A DNA stretch of 64,000 nucleotides from Pelomonas sp. Root1217 (GTDB lineage Bacteria; Pseudomonadota; Gammaproteobacteria; Burkholderiales; Burkholderiaceae_C): assembly GCF_001425705.1 (NCBI RefSeq), contig NZ_LMDC01000023.1:63463-127462 (forward strand), read 5' to 3'. Made by a program: the position numbers and the translations under genes. Positions within the stretch are counted from its first letter, which is position 1. The number at the start of each line of letters is the position of its first letter. This document shows positions 50,727-62,434 of the stretch, one piece after another. The notes beneath the pieces were generated by a model. That model ran no database searches. It saw only the letters and a list, made by a program, of their open reading frames with translations, and was not told the DNA's origin.

Positions 50727-51635
50727 ATGCGTTGGCTGACTGCCTTGCTGCTGCTCGTGGCGGCAGTGTTGGCCCACGCCCAGGACGTGCAGCCGGTGCC
50801 GGCCCTGAGCGCCCGCGTCATCGACCAGACTGCCACGCTCGACGCCGCACAGCGCCAAGCACTCGAAGACCGGCTGGCCGCCTACGAGCGCGCGTCGGGG
50901 CCGCAGATCGTCGTGCTGATGGTGCCGACGACCGCGCCGGAGGACATCGCCGCCTATGCCCAGCGCGTGGCCGACCAGTGGAAGATCGGCCGCCGCCAGG
51001 TGGGTGACGGGCTGCTGCTCGTCGTCGCCAAGAACGACCGCAAGATGCGCATCGAGGTGGCCAAGGCGCTCGAAGGCGCGGTGCCCGACCTGGCCGCGCG
51101 GCAGATCATCGACACGGCGATGAAGCCGGCCTTCCGCAATGGCGACTACGCTGGCGGCCTGCAGGCGGCCATCGAGAAACTGCAAGCGCGCATCAATGGC
51201 GAAGGCCTGCCAACCCCTGCTTCCACGCCGCACGCCGGTGGCAACGAGGGCTTTGGTTTCCAGGATCTCGGCATGCTGTTCTTTATCGGCGTGCCGGTCG
51301 TCGGCATGCTGCTGACCGGCCTGCTCGGGCGCAAGCTCGGCAGCCTGGCCACGGCAGGCGCCGCCGGCGCGGCGGGTTGGGCCTTTGGCGGCGGCCTCGT
51401 CATGGCCGGCATCGCCGCCGTCGCGGCCCTGGTGCTGGTGGGCCTGTTCGGCATCGGCGCGGCCCGACGAAGTTCCGGCCTTGCCGCACTCGGCGGCCGC
51501 CGCGGCGGTATGCTGATCCCGCCCATCATCTTCGGCGGCGGCAGCGGCGGTGGTTTCGGCGGGGGCGGGGGCGGCGGCTTCTCTTCCGGCGGTGGCGGCA
51601 ACTTCGGCGGCGGCGGCGCCTCGGGAGACTGGTGA
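50727..51635 (+). CDS. TPM-domain membrane protein (YgcG-like)
   Basis: 302 aa. Signal peptide about 1-19; TPM domain about 25-155 (VIDQTATLDAAQRQALEDRLAAYERASGPQIVVLMVPTT, GDGLLLVVAKNDRKMRIEVAKALEGAVPD). Membrane segments lie at about 180-250, and the C-terminus is a Gly/Ser/Phe-rich tail. It is 7 nt after lemA; a GTG 3 nt before the ATG is also possible. It overlaps the next gene by 1 nt. Confidence 0.9.
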   Translation: MRWLTALLLLVAAVLAHAQDVQPVPALSARVIDQTATLDAAQRQALEDRLAAYERASGPQIVVLMVPTTAPEDIAAYAQRVADQWKIGRRQVGDGLLLVVAKNDRKMRIEVAKALEGAVPDLAARQIIDTAMKPAFRNGDYAGGLQAAIEKLQARINGEGLPTPASTPHAGGNEGFGFQDLGMLFFIGVPVVGMLLTGLLGRKLGSLATAGAAGAAGWAFGGGLVMAGIAAVAALVLVGLFGIGAARRSSGLAALGGRRGGMLIPPIIFGGGSGGGFGGGGGGGFSSGGGGNFGGGGASGDW

Positions 51636-52168
51636 TGGCGCGCCTGTCACTCCAGCGTTTCATCCGCCATCGCCTGTGGGACGAGGACGATGCCCGCCGC
51701 GTGCTGCCCGCCGATGCGCTGGCGAGGCTGCAGCAACGCGTGGCCGACAGCGAGCAGCGCCACAGCGGCGAGATCCGCGTCTGCGTCGAAGCCAGCCTGC
51801 CACTGAGCTACCTCTGGCGCGACGCGCCGGCGCGCGAACGGGCTGTGGCGATGTTCTCCAAGCTGGGCGTGTGGGACACGGAGCACAACAACGGCGTGCT
51901 GATCTACCTGCTGCTGGCCGAGCACCGCATCGAGATCGTCGCGGACCGCGCGCTGGCGCGCCGCGTCGACGCCGGGCTCTGGCAGCAGTTGGTGGACGCT
52001 ATGGGCGACGCGTTTCGGGCCGGCCGTTTCGAGCCGGGCCTCAACGACGCCATCGATGCCGTGGGCGCCCTGCTGGTGGCCCACTTCCCGCGCGCTCCGG
52101 GCGCCACCACGCAGCGCCTCAACGAACTCCCCGACGAGCCCCTGCTCACGGGGCGCAGCGCCCTATAG
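51635..52168 (+). CDS. TPM-domain protein
   Basis: 177 aa, soluble, no signal peptide seen. The TPM fold is recognisable in HSGEIRVCVEASLPLSYLWRDAPARERAVAMFSKLGVWDTEHNNGVLIYLLLAEHRIEIVADRAL. It is the third gene of a lemA-TPM-TPM unit and overlaps the preceding stop by 1 nt. The unit is widespread, with a suggested envelope role. Confidence 0.88.
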   Translation: MARLSLQRFIRHRLWDEDDARRVLPADALARLQQRVADSEQRHSGEIRVCVEASLPLSYLWRDAPARERAVAMFSKLGVWDTEHNNGVLIYLLLAEHRIEIVADRALARRVDAGLWQQLVDAMGDAFRAGRFEPGLNDAIDAVGALLVAHFPRAPGATTQRLNELPDEPLLTGRSAL

Positions 52169-52984
52169 CAGCGTCAGGCTCTGCCGGCCCACCCAGCTCT
52201 CGCCCGCCGGCAGCTCGACCGGCCGGCCAATGCATGCCGCCTCCACGCACAGCATCTCCGACCAGCCTTCGGGGGGCATGTCGGCCAGCTTGGCGCAGCG
52301 CTCGGGGCCGGGGTTCCAGACCACGGCATCCTCGAAGCCCTGCTGGCGGACGGCCACCTGGCGGCGGTCCTCGGTCACCAGCAGTGGGCGGTCCTTGACA
52401 CCGAAATAGATGCGGTCCAGGTCGAGCACGCCTTTCTCGCCGGTCAGCAGCAGATCCATGCGCTGCAACGCCTCGGCCTGCTTGATGCTGTCGAAATAGC
52501 GCCGGCCGGCGAGCCCTTCGACGCTGACCGCGTCCAGGTCGGCCACGCGCAGATAGGTATGCAGCGCCGCTGTGAACTGCAGCGGTGCGTCGCCGAGGTT
52601 TTCGCAGGCGAGTTCGATGTCGAGGCTGCGGCCGCCGACGCGCACGCTCAACTCCAGCTCGAAAGCATGCGGCCAGATCGCCCGCGTCGCGTCGCTGTCA
52701 CGCAGGCGAATGACGGCGAGCGCATCGTCCTTGCCCTGCTGCTGCTGGACCAGTTCCCACGGCAGCGTGCGCGCAAAGCCATGCTTGGGCAGCGGCCCGC
52801 GTTCGGCGAACTGCGGGAAACACACCGGCACGCCGCCGCGGATGGCCTTGCCAGGTGTGAACTCGCTGCGCGGCGAGAGATAAAGCTGTTCGGCGGCGCC
52901 GGAGGGTTTCCAGGACAGGAGATGGCCGCCATCGAGACTCAGCGCCGCGCGGGCACCATCAGGGGCGGTGAGTTCGATACGCAT
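52163..52984 (-). CDS. D-hexose-6-phosphate mutarotase (YeaD family)
   Basis: 273 aa galactose-mutarotase-like fold. Landmarks are GGHLLSWKPSG, GVPVCFPQFAERGPLPKHGFARTLPWEL, LHTYLRVAD and DAVVWNPGPERCAKLADMPPEGWSEMLCVEAA. It interconverts anomers of glucose 6-phosphate and related sugars. It overlaps the convergent TPM gene by 6 nt. Confidence 0.9.
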   Translation of the reverse strand: MRIELTAPDGARAALSLDGGHLLSWKPSGAAEQLYLSPRSEFTPGKAIRGGVPVCFPQFAERGPLPKHGFARTLPWELVQQQQGKDDALAVIRLRDSDATRAIWPHAFELELSVRVGGRSLDIELACENLGDAPLQFTAALHTYLRVADLDAVSVEGLAGRRYFDSIKQAEALQRMDLLLTGEKGVLDLDRIYFGVKDRPLLVTEDRRQVAVRQQGFEDAVVWNPGPERCAKLADMPPEGWSEMLCVEAACIGRPVELPAGESWVGRQSLTLL

Positions 52985-52986
52985 AG

Positions 52987-53667
52987 TCAGGGCTTGCCGT
53001 AGTTGGGCGACCGTGGCCCGAACAACAGGCCGTTCGGTCGGCCGGCGACGAGCAGGCGCTGGCTGGCCAGCCCAGCCATCGGGTGGCTGCGGTCGGTCGA
53101 GGCGGAGATGATCTGGTCAACCACGGCCTTCACGAGCAGGCCGATCAAGCCCCCCTGGCTGCTGCCGTTCTGTTCGGCACTTGACGCGCTGGCGCTGCCC
53201 TCCCACAACAGTTGCCCATTGCGCAAGTCCACGAGCCTGGCTTCAAGGGTCACGGCGGTCTCGCTGTTGAGCACCTTGTAGACAGAGCCGTAGCGCATGA
53301 CCTTCACGTACAGGCCAGCGTCGGCACCGAAGATCTCGCGCAGCTTCGCCACCGGGATTTGCTGCGCATCGTCCGGTGTGTGCATGCCGTTGCCCTTGAG
53401 CGTCTCGTCGACCAGGGACACTGGCAGGACGTAATAGCCCGACTCCGCCAGCGGCTGCGTCATCTGCGCCATCACGCTGGGCGTAGCCTGCACCTCGGGT
53501 GTGCCATTGATGGGCGGCAGCACGAGGATGGAAGCAGGCTTGGCCTCCTTGTAGGCCGTGTAGTCGTAGGGCTTGGGTGGCGTGGCGCAGCCCTGCAATA
53601 CGGCGAGCGCCGCGGCGCCGGCCGCAAGCGATGCACAGCGGCGAAGGCGCTGGATCAAAGCATTCAT
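52987..53667 (-). CDS. DUF799 (GNA1162-like) lipoprotein
   Basis: 226 aa. Lipobox LQGC (Cys about 27). The core has ASILVLPPINGTPEVQATPSVMAQMTQPLAESGYYVLPVSLVDETLKGNGMHTPDDAQQIP and AVTLEARLVDLRNGQLLWEGSASAS. It matches the GNA1162/DUF799 outer-membrane lipoprotein family. It is the last gene of the CsgG-DUF4810-DUF799 unit. Confidence 0.9.
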   Translation of the reverse strand: MNALIQRLRRCASLAAGAAALAVLQGCATPPKPYDYTAYKEAKPASILVLPPINGTPEVQATPSVMAQMTQPLAESGYYVLPVSLVDETLKGNGMHTPDDAQQIPVAKLREIFGADAGLYVKVMRYGSVYKVLNSETAVTLEARLVDLRNGQLLWEGSASASSAEQNGSSQGGLIGLLVKAVVDQIISASTDRSHPMAGLASQRLLVAGRPNGLLFGPRSPNYGKP

Positions 53668-53679
53668 GTTGTTCCTCCC

Positions 53680-54078
53680 TCAGGTCCTGGGCTGGCTGGC
53701 GGCTGCCGCCGGGGCGCTTGCGGCGTTCTTGCCAGCGTCCTTCTGTGCAGTCTTTAGCAGAAAGTCCACATAGGCGGAGGACTCTGGGAACTGCGCCCTC
53801 TCGGCTTCGAGGTGGCGCTGAGCGGCCACTTCGTCGCCCACCTTGGAGTACAGAAGCGCCAGATGCGCGCGCATGCCGGGTGGCGTCACTTCACCGGCTG
53901 CCTTGTTCTTGTCGAGCTGGGCTTCGAGGGCTGCGATCTGCGCGCCTGGCTCGCCGCCGTTTGACTTCAAGTACTGGTAGACGGAGTTCTGGTAGCCGGC
54001 CCACTGGTACAACGGCTTGGGTCCGGGCTGGGCGCAGCCAACAAGGGCTAGGGCAGCGATGAGTACAAATCGTTTCAT
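53680..54078 (-). CDS. DUF4810 lipoprotein
   Basis: 132 aa. Lipobox LVGC (Cys about 15), then YQWAGYQNSVYQYLKS, a TPR-like helical part (MRAHLALLYSKVGDEVAAQRHLEAERAQFPES) and an Ala-rich C-terminal tail. It lies between the CsgG-like and DUF799 genes, in the order usual for this trio. Confidence 0.85.
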   Translation of the reverse strand: MKRFVLIAALALVGCAQPGPKPLYQWAGYQNSVYQYLKSNGGEPGAQIAALEAQLDKNKAAGEVTPPGMRAHLALLYSKVGDEVAAQRHLEAERAQFPESSAYVDFLLKTAQKDAGKNAASAPAAAASQPRT

Positions 54079-54086
54079 CGCCGAGC

Positions 54087-54773
54087 TCACCGCGCAGGCT
54101 TCCAAGCGCCACTGTCGACCCCAGCGGTCAGTGCGTTAACGGCTTCGCGGATGGCGAGGTCGAGCACCTTGCCGTTCAGCGTGGCGTCATAGCTGGCCGT
54201 ACTTCCGAAGCCCAACACCTCACGTTCGGACAGGCTGTATTCGCCAGCGCCCTGCACGGAATAGACAACTTCCGAGGTCGCCGGATTGACGATGTTCAAC
54301 GTCACCTTGGCATAGGCTATCTGCGACTTGCCGCGCCCGAGCAGGCCGAACAGTTGCTTATCGCCGACATCTTTGCGGCCGAACTCGCTCACCGCACCAG
54401 TGACGAGGTAGTCCGCGCCCTTGATGGTCTGAGCGTTGCCCTTGAACTGGGCTTCCTGCTTGGATTCCTCGAGGTTGTCTCGATCCAGCACGCTGAAGCG
54501 GTTGGTCTGCTGCAGGTGTGAGACCAGAATGGTGCGGCTCTGCGCGCCCAGGCGATCGATGCCATCCGAGAAGATGCCACGCTGGTAGTTGCTGCGGTTG
54601 TCGAATTTGCCGATAGCGATGGGCGCACGGACGCCTTGATAGGCAGGCGCCGTCGCGGCGGCCACCTTGGGCACTTCGAGCGAGCGGGATTGCTCGGTCG
54701 TGGCACAGCCGCTGAGCGCGGCGGCCAACGCTGCAGCGGCAAGGCCGCGGCTCGTCATTTTCAGATTCTTCAT
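54087..54773 (-). CDS. CsgG-family lipoprotein
   Basis: 228 aa. Lipobox LSGC (Cys23). The CsgG domain has APIAIGKFDNRSNYQRG, TNRFSVLDRDNLEESKQEAQF, GADYLVTGAVSEFGRK and AKVTLNIVNPATSEVVYSVQGAGEY. It may form an outer-membrane pore with the two downstream lipoproteins, but it lacks curli partners here. GGGAGGACC precedes the ATG. Confidence 0.9.
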   Translation of the reverse strand: MKNLKMTSRGLAAAALAAALSGCATTEQSRSLEVPKVAAATAPAYQGVRAPIAIGKFDNRSNYQRGIFSDGIDRLGAQSRTILVSHLQQTNRFSVLDRDNLEESKQEAQFKGNAQTIKGADYLVTGAVSEFGRKDVGDKQLFGLLGRGKSQIAYAKVTLNIVNPATSEVVYSVQGAGEYSLSEREVLGFGSTASYDATLNGKVLDLAIREAVNALTAGVDSGAWKPAR

Positions 54774-54866
54774 TGGGTCCTCCCTAGAACAGAAACGGCG
54801 CGAGTTTAGCGATTCGGGCACGCGGCTCGACCCCGGAACGCCGCCAGGGCACCGGTACGAATACCG

Positions 54867-54901
54867 CAAAAGGAAAAGGCGATGGGATCACTCCCATCGC
54901 C
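54867..54901 (-). terminator. Terminator of the ATP synthase operon
   Basis: On the minus strand, a perfect 10-bp stem GGCGATGGGA / TCCCATCGCC with a 4-nt loop is followed by TTTTCCTTTT. It lies 31 nt after the atpC stop. Confidence 0.93.
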
Positions 54902-54931
54902 TTTCAAAGCGACCGCGAACGGCCGGATGAT

Positions 54932-55345
54932 TTACTTCTTGCGGAACTTGCGCAGCGCGGCGACCTGAGCCGCCAGCGTCATCAGTTCGTTCTGGATCGC
55001 GGCCTGGTCGAGTTCGCTCTTCGCGTTCTTGAGCGCTTCCTCGGCCTGCTTCTTGGCCTCGATGGCCTTGGCTTCGTCGAGGTCCTTGCCGCGGATGGCG
55101 GTGTCGGCCAGCACGGTCACGCGGTTGGGCTGCACTTCGAGGATGCCGCCGGCGACGAAGACGAACTCTTCGGTGCCGTCAGGCCGCTCGATGCGCACGG
55201 CGCCCGGCCTGATGCGGGTGATCAGCGGCGTGTGCTTGGGCAGGATGCCCAGCTCGCCACTCTCGCCCGGCAGGGCGACGAACTTGGCCTCGCCCGAGAA
55301 GATCTGCTCTTCGGCGGAGACCACGTCGACGTGGAGGGTTGCCAT
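54932..55345 (-). CDS. atpC: ATP synthase epsilon subunit
   Basis: 137 aa, central-stalk subunit of F1. The N-terminal beta barrel has [41 protein letters not shown]; the C-terminal helices are Lys/Ala-rich ([23 protein letters not shown]) and can inhibit rotation. The ATG at 55345 is preceded by GGAAG; an upstream TTG is possible. It is last in the operon. Confidence 0.97.
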   Translation of the reverse strand: MATLHVDVVSAEEQIFSGEAKFVALPGESGELGILPKHTPLITRIRPGAVRIERPDGTEEFVFVAGGILEVQPNRVTVLADTAIRGKDLDEAKAIEAKKQAEEALKNAKSELDQAAIQNELMTLAAQVAALRKFRKK

Positions 55346-55394
55346 GTTCAATCTTCCTTGGCTGGGTTGCAGAGATTCAAGACTTGATCAGTTG

Positions 55395-55436
55395 GGGACA
55401 GAGCAGTCCAAGGAGTACCTCGGCCAGGTCTGTCCC
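55395..55436. repeat. Short relative of the composite hairpin element (copy C)
   Basis: Between atpD and atpC. The outer arms GGGACAGA (55395-55402) and TCTGTCCC (55429-55436) pair perfectly. Inside is CCAAGG-AGTA-CCTCGG (55408-55423), one base off the first hairpin of copies A and B; the run GTCCAAGGAGTACC is identical to copy B. It could slow transcription or protect the message between the two subunit genes. Confidence 0.6.
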
Positions 55437-55444
55437 GCAATGTC

Positions 55445-56872
<1,428 letters not shown>

Positions 56873-56902
56873 TCAATTCAAATCTTTGCGTGCCGAATCG
56901 AC

Positions 56903-57775
56903 TCAACCGACCGCGGCGGCGCCGCTGACGATCTCGGACAACTCTTTGGTGATGGCTGCCTGGCGGGTCTTGTTGTAGACCAGCTTCAGCTCACCGATCA
57001 GCGTGCCGGCGTTGTCGGTCGCGGCCTTCATGGCCACCATGCGGGCGGACTGCTCGCTGGCCATGTTTTCGGCAACGGCCTGGAAGACCAGGGCTTCCGT
57101 GTAGCGCATCAGCAGTTCGTTGATGACGGTGGGGGCGTCGGGCTCGTAGAGATAGTCCCACGAGTGGCCGGCCTTGTCGGTCTCCATGTCGCTGGCCTTG
57201 AGCGGTAGCAGCTGGTGCACCTTCACCTCTTGCTTCATCGTGTTGATGAACTGCGTGTAGCAGAGGTACACGGCCGACAGCTTGCCTTCGGCGTACTGGT
57301 CGAGCAGAACCTTGACGGGGCCGATGAGGGCCTCGATGTGCGGCTGGTCGCCGAGCTGCGTCGCGTGAGCGACGACGCGGGCGCCGATGCGGTTCATGAA
57401 GCCCAGGCCCTTGCCGCCGATGGCGACGACCTCGGCCTTGTGGCCCGCCGCTTCAACTTCCTTGAGCTTGGCCGTGGCCGCGCGCAGCAGGTTGGTGTTG
57501 AGACCACCGCACAGACCCTTGTCCGTCGTGACGACGACCATGCCGACCGTCTTCACGCTCTCGTTCTTGACGAGGAAGGGATGGCGGTACTCGGGGTTGG
57601 CCTTGGCCAGGCTGGCCGCGATGTTGCCGATCTTCTCGGCATAGGGACGAGCCGACCGCATCCGTTCCTGCGCCTTGCGCATCTTGGACGCGGCGACCAT
57701 TTCCATCGCCTTGGTGATCTTCTTGGTGTTCTCGACCGACTTGATCTTGCCGCGGATTTCTTTGCTTGAAGCCAT
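56903..57775 (-). CDS. atpG: ATP synthase gamma subunit
   Basis: 290 aa, the rotor shaft. N-terminal helix [34 protein letters not shown]; the fold core [17 protein letters not shown]-terminal helix [42 protein letters not shown]. All are standard. Adjacent to atpA and atpD in the usual order. Confidence 0.98.
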   Translation of the reverse strand: MASSKEIRGKIKSVENTKKITKAMEMVAASKMRKAQERMRSARPYAEKIGNIAASLAKANPEYRHPFLVKNESVKTVGMVVVTTDKGLCGGLNTNLLRAATAKLKEVEAAGHKAEVVAIGGKGLGFMNRIGARVVAHATQLGDQPHIEALIGPVKVLLDQYAEGKLSAVYLCYTQFINTMKQEVKVHQLLPLKASDMETDKAGHSWDYLYEPDAPTVINELLMRYTEALVFQAVAENMASEQSARMVAMKAATDNAGTLIGELKLVYNKTRQAAITKELSEIVSGAAAVG

Positions 57776-57836
57776 TCGAACTCCTAGTTCAATGCGGGGC
57801 TAAGTAGAGGCTCAGCCCCGCGTGTTCCGTGGCTTC

Positions 57837-59390
57837 TTAAGCGAAGGACTTCTTGAAGGCCGTGATGGCGGCGTTCAGCTCGGCTTCAGCGTCCTTGTCC
57901 ATCACCTTGTCGTTTTCGAGCTTGGCGAGGAGGGCAGCGTGGCTGGTCTTCAGGAACTGGTGCAGGCCGTGTTCGAAGGCCAGGACCTTCTTCACTTCGA
58001 TGCTGTCCATGAAGCCCTTGTTGGCGGCGTACAGCGACGCGCCCATCAGCGAGATGGACAGCGGCGAGTACTGGGCCTGCTTGAGCAGTTCCGTCACGCG
58101 GGCACCGCGGTCCAGCTGCTTGCGGGTGGCTTCGTCCAGGTCGGAAGCGAACTGCGCGAACGCGGCCAGCTCACGGTACTGCGCCAGGTCGGTACGGATA
58201 CCGCCGGACAGCGACTTGATCAGCTTGGTCTGGGCAGCACCACCGACGCGCGACACCGAGATACCGGCGTTGATGGCGGGGCGGATACCGGCGTTGAACA
58301 GGCTGGTTTCCAGAAAGATCTGGCCGTCGGTGATCGAGATCACGTTGGTCGGCACGAAGGCGGACACGTCGCCGGCCTGCGTCTCGATGATCGGCAGGGC
58401 CGTCAGCGAACCGGTCTTGCCCTTGACTTCACCCTTGGTGAAGGCTTCGACGTAGTCGGCGTTCACGCGGGCGGCGCGCTCGAGCAGGCGGCTGTGCAAA
58501 TAGAACACGTCGCCGGGGTAGGCTTCGCGGCCCGGCGGGCGGCGCAGCAGCAGCGAGACCTGACGGTAGGCGACGGCTTGCTTGGACAGGTCGTCGTAAA
58601 TGATCAGGGCGTCCTGGCCGCGGTCGCGGAAGTACTCGCCCATCGTGCAGCCGGAGTAGGCCGACACGTATTGCATCGCTGCCGATTCAGAAGCCGAGGC
58701 GGCCACGACGATGGTGTATTCCATCGCGCCGGCCTGCTCCAGAGCACGCACCACGTTCTTGATCGACGAGGCCTTCTGGCCGATCGCGACGTAGACGCAG
58801 GTCATGTTCTGACCCTTCTGGTTGATGATCGCGTCGATGGCGACGGCGGTCTTGCCCGTCTGACGGTCACCAATGATCAGTTCGCGCTGGCCGCGGCCGA
58901 CGGGAACCATGGAGTCGATGGACTTCAGGCCGGTCTGCACGGGCTGGTCGACGCTCTTGCGCGCGATCACGCCCGGGGCGACCTTCTCGATGACGTCGGT
59001 CATCTTGGCGTTGATCGGGCCCTTGCCGTCGATCGGCTCGCCCAGCGCGTTGACGACGCGACCGATCAGCTCGGGGCCGACCGGCACTTCCAGGATGCGG
59101 CCCGTGCACTTGACGGTGTCGCCTTCCGAGATGTGCTCGTAGGCACCCAGAATCACGGCGCCGACGGAGTCGCGCTCGAGGTTCAGGGCCAGGCCGAAGG
59201 TCTGCGAGCCGTCGGCGGCGACCGGGAATTCGAGCATTTCGCCCTGCATCACGTCGGACAGGCCGTGGACACGGACGATGCCGTCGGAAACGGACACGAC
59301 GGTGCCCTGGTTGCGGATGTCCGTGCTGCCACCAAGACCCTCGATGCGGCTCTTGATCAGTTCGGAAATTTCAGCGGGATTCAGTTGCAT
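57837..59390 (-). CDS. atpA: ATP synthase alpha subunit
   Basis: 517 aa, the non-catalytic nucleotide-binding F1 subunit. Walker A is [44 protein letters not shown] and the signature [17 protein letters not shown] follow. The N-terminus [18 protein letters not shown] supports the start. Confidence 0.98.
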   Translation of the reverse strand: MQLNPAEISELIKSRIEGLGGSTDIRNQGTVVSVSDGIVRVHGLSDVMQGEMLEFPVAADGSQTFGLALNLERDSVGAVILGAYEHISEGDTVKCTGRILEVPVGPELIGRVVNALGEPIDGKGPINAKMTDVIEKVAPGVIARKSVDQPVQTGLKSIDSMVPVGRGQRELIIGDRQTGKTAVAIDAIINQKGQNMTCVYVAIGQKASSIKNVVRALEQAGAMEYTIVVAASASESAAMQYVSAYSGCTMGEYFRDRGQDALIIYDDLSKQAVAYRQVSLLLRRPPGREAYPGDVFYLHSRLLERAARVNADYVEAFTKGEVKGKTGSLTALPIIETQAGDVSAFVPTNVISITDGQIFLETSLFNAGIRPAINAGISVSRVGGAAQTKLIKSLSGGIRTDLAQYRELAAFAQFASDLDEATRKQLDRGARVTELLKQAQYSPLSISLMGASLYAANKGFMDSIEVKKVLAFEHGLHQFLKTSHAALLAKLENDKVMDKDAEAELNAAITAFKKSFA

Positions 59391-59483
59391 GCTAGGTCTC
59401 CCAGGTGGCCGTTCCTTCGCCGGATCAAGGGCGGGGGTCAGACGCGGGGTAAATCGGAATGTCTTCGGGTGTCCAGCTGCGGA

Positions 59484-60017
59484 TCAGGCAGTCAGCGCAA
59501 CTTTCATGCGCTCAAGTCGGGCCTTGACGGAGGTGTCCAGCACCTCGTCGCCGACGACGACGCGAACGCCGCCAATCAGGCCGGGCTCCAGCTGCACATG
59601 GGCTTCGAGCTTGCGGCCGAAGCGCTTCTCCAGCGACGCCTTGAGGTCAGCGAGCTGAGCGTCGCTGATCTCATAGGCGCTGAAGATCTGCGCATCGGAC
59701 ACACCCGAGGCCGCGTTGGCGAGCACGTGGTACTGGGCCACGATTTCGGGCAGCGCAGCCAGGCGGCCGTTCTCGACGATGGCGCGCAGGAAGTTCTGCA
59801 CACCTGAGGCGAAGTCCTGCTTGGCCGCAGCGGTCACGACCGCAACGACCTGCTCGACCTGGGCCTTGGGGTGATCGGCGAACTGGCGCAGATCGGCGTC
59901 CTGCGCCACCTGGGCCAGCGCGTCGAGCTGCTGGCCCCAAGAGGTCAGGTCTTGCGACTTGGCAACCTGGAACAGCGCTTCCGCGTAGGGGCGGGCGATG
60001 GTGGCGATCTCGGCCAT
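59484..60017 (-). CDS. atpH: ATP synthase delta subunit
   Basis: 177 aa. IARPYAEALFQVAKSQ at the N-terminus and VQLEPGLIGGVRVVVGDEVLDTSVKARLERMK at the C-terminus are the OSCP/delta family marks. It joins F1 to the b-subunit stalk. The start abuts the atpF stop with no gap. Confidence 0.97.
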   Translation of the reverse strand: MAEIATIARPYAEALFQVAKSQDLTSWGQQLDALAQVAQDADLRQFADHPKAQVEQVVAVVTAAAKQDFASGVQNFLRAIVENGRLAALPEIVAQYHVLANAASGVSDAQIFSAYEISDAQLADLKASLEKRFGRKLEAHVQLEPGLIGGVRVVVGDEVLDTSVKARLERMKVALTA

Positions 60018-60488
60018 TTACAGCTCCGTCTTCAGGCGAGCCAGCAGCTCGGCGTGAACGCCGGCGTTGACTTCCTTCTGCAGGATCTGCTCGGCGCCCT
60101 TGACGGCCAGCGCGGCGACCTGCTCGCGCAGGGCTTCGCGAGCGCGGGAAACCTGCTGCTCAGCATCGGCCTTGGCGGCGGCCAGGATCTTGGCGCCTTC
60201 CTCTTCGGCGCGGCCCTTGGCAGCGTCGACGATGGCGGCGGCGCGCTTCTCGGCGTCCGAGATCAGCTTGCCGGATTCAGCCTTGGTCTGAGCCAGTTCC
60301 TTGGCGATCTGCGCCTCGGCGCCGGCCAGTTCGGCTTTCGCCTTGTCTGCAGCGGACAGGCCGGCGGCGATCTTCGCGGCGCGCTCGTCGAGCGCCTTGA
60401 TGATCGGCGGCCACACATACTTCATCGTGAACCCGACCAGGATCAGGAACACGATCATCTGAACGATGAGCGACGCGTTAATAAACAC
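60018..60488 (-). CDS. atpF: ATP synthase b subunit
   Basis: 156 aa. One N-terminal membrane helix (about 5-25, [22 protein letters not shown]) and a long charged helix rich in Ala, Lys and Glu that dimerises as the peripheral stalk. Typical length for the family. Directly abuts atpH. Confidence 0.97.
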   Translation of the reverse strand: MFINASLIVQMIVFLILVGFTMKYVWPPIIKALDERAAKIAAGLSAADKAKAELAGAEAQIAKELAQTKAESGKLISDAEKRAAAIVDAAKGRAEEEGAKILAAAKADAEQQVSRAREALREQVAALAVKGAEQILQKEVNAGVHAELLARLKTEL

Positions 60489-60562
60489 CTTGGTGCCTCA
60501 CAGGAGTTCGAGTGCGGAAACCGCCGGGGCAAGCTTGGCCACGGCGGGTCGACAGCGTCGAA

Positions 60563-60847
<285 letters not shown>

Positions 60848-60904
60848 TTAGAGGATTTAGAGAGAAAGGGTTGAGGGAAAACTGCTTGAAAAAACTGGGG
60901 ACGC

Positions 60905-61780
<876 letters not shown>

Positions 61781-61784
61781 TCAA

Positions 61785-62273
61785 TCAGCGGCTGCGCCAC
61801 GCAAGCACAAGCCAGTTCACTTTGATGCACACCGCGAGGGTGACCAGCAGGGCTGGCCAGCTCAGGCCCGGCACCACCTTTGGCGCCAGCACCAGCATCG
61901 CGATCGATGCACCGATTTTCAAAAATTCCCAACCCATGAATCCGGCGGCCGCGCCGACCGCTGAATCCACACGCTTCGTCATGCCCCGCGCCAGCAGCAT
62001 GTTTGGCAGCACCACCGCCGCAGCGCCGTAGAGCGCCGAGGCCATGGCCACGCCGGACGCCGTCCACAGCCGGATCACGGCCACGCACAGCAAGCCCGCC
62101 ACCAGTTGCATCCCCAGCACACGCCAAGGCGACAGCATCGGCAACGTGGACTTCAGCGCGGCCGCTTCCTCGGGGCTCAAGGCCTTGACGGGCGGCTCCT
62201 CGTTGTCCTCGTCCCAGCCGCCGGCCGTCGAAACAGCGGGGGGCCAGGTCTTTCGGGGGCCGTTCTCGGTCAT
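61785..62273 (-). CDS. atpI: ATP synthase subunit I (AtpI)
   Basis: 162 aa. A hydrophilic N-terminus of about 45 residues is followed by four membrane segments (about 50-70, 75-95, 115-135, 140-158). AtpI helps assemble the c-ring. It is the first gene of the operon, preceded by a good promoter at 62370-62399. Confidence 0.92.
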   Translation of the reverse strand: MTENGPRKTWPPAVSTAGGWDEDNEEPPVKALSPEEAAALKSTLPMLSPWRVLGMQLVAGLLCVAVIRLWTASGVAMASALYGAAAVVLPNMLLARGMTKRVDSAVGAAAGFMGWEFLKIGASIAMLVLAPKVVPGLSWPALLVTLAVCIKVNWLVLAWRSR

Positions 62274-62369
62274 GGCGCCAGGGTCCTGGGGTGGGCGGCT
62301 CGACCTCCAAAACTACCGGAAGCCGATTGCACCGGGATGACGCATGGGCGCCACCCAACAAAGCCACTC

Positions 62370-62399
62370 ATTATATGTGACGAGTTACACCGGGGTAAA
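62370..62399 (-). promoter_or_regulatory. Probable sigma-70 promoter of the atp operon
   Basis: On the minus strand, TTTACC (62394-62399) and a perfect TATAAT (62370-62375) are separated by 18 nt, about 97 nt upstream of the atpI start. The region is AT-rich against its surroundings. Nothing else competes in the gap. Confidence 0.75.
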
Positions 62400-62434
62400 T
62401 ACGCCCCCTGTCCGGAACAGGATTCAGGCCCCGT

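Noticed and set aside
57822-59807. Long plus-strand open frame (661 codons)
   Set aside because: Antisense to atpA and atpH; no recognisable domain.
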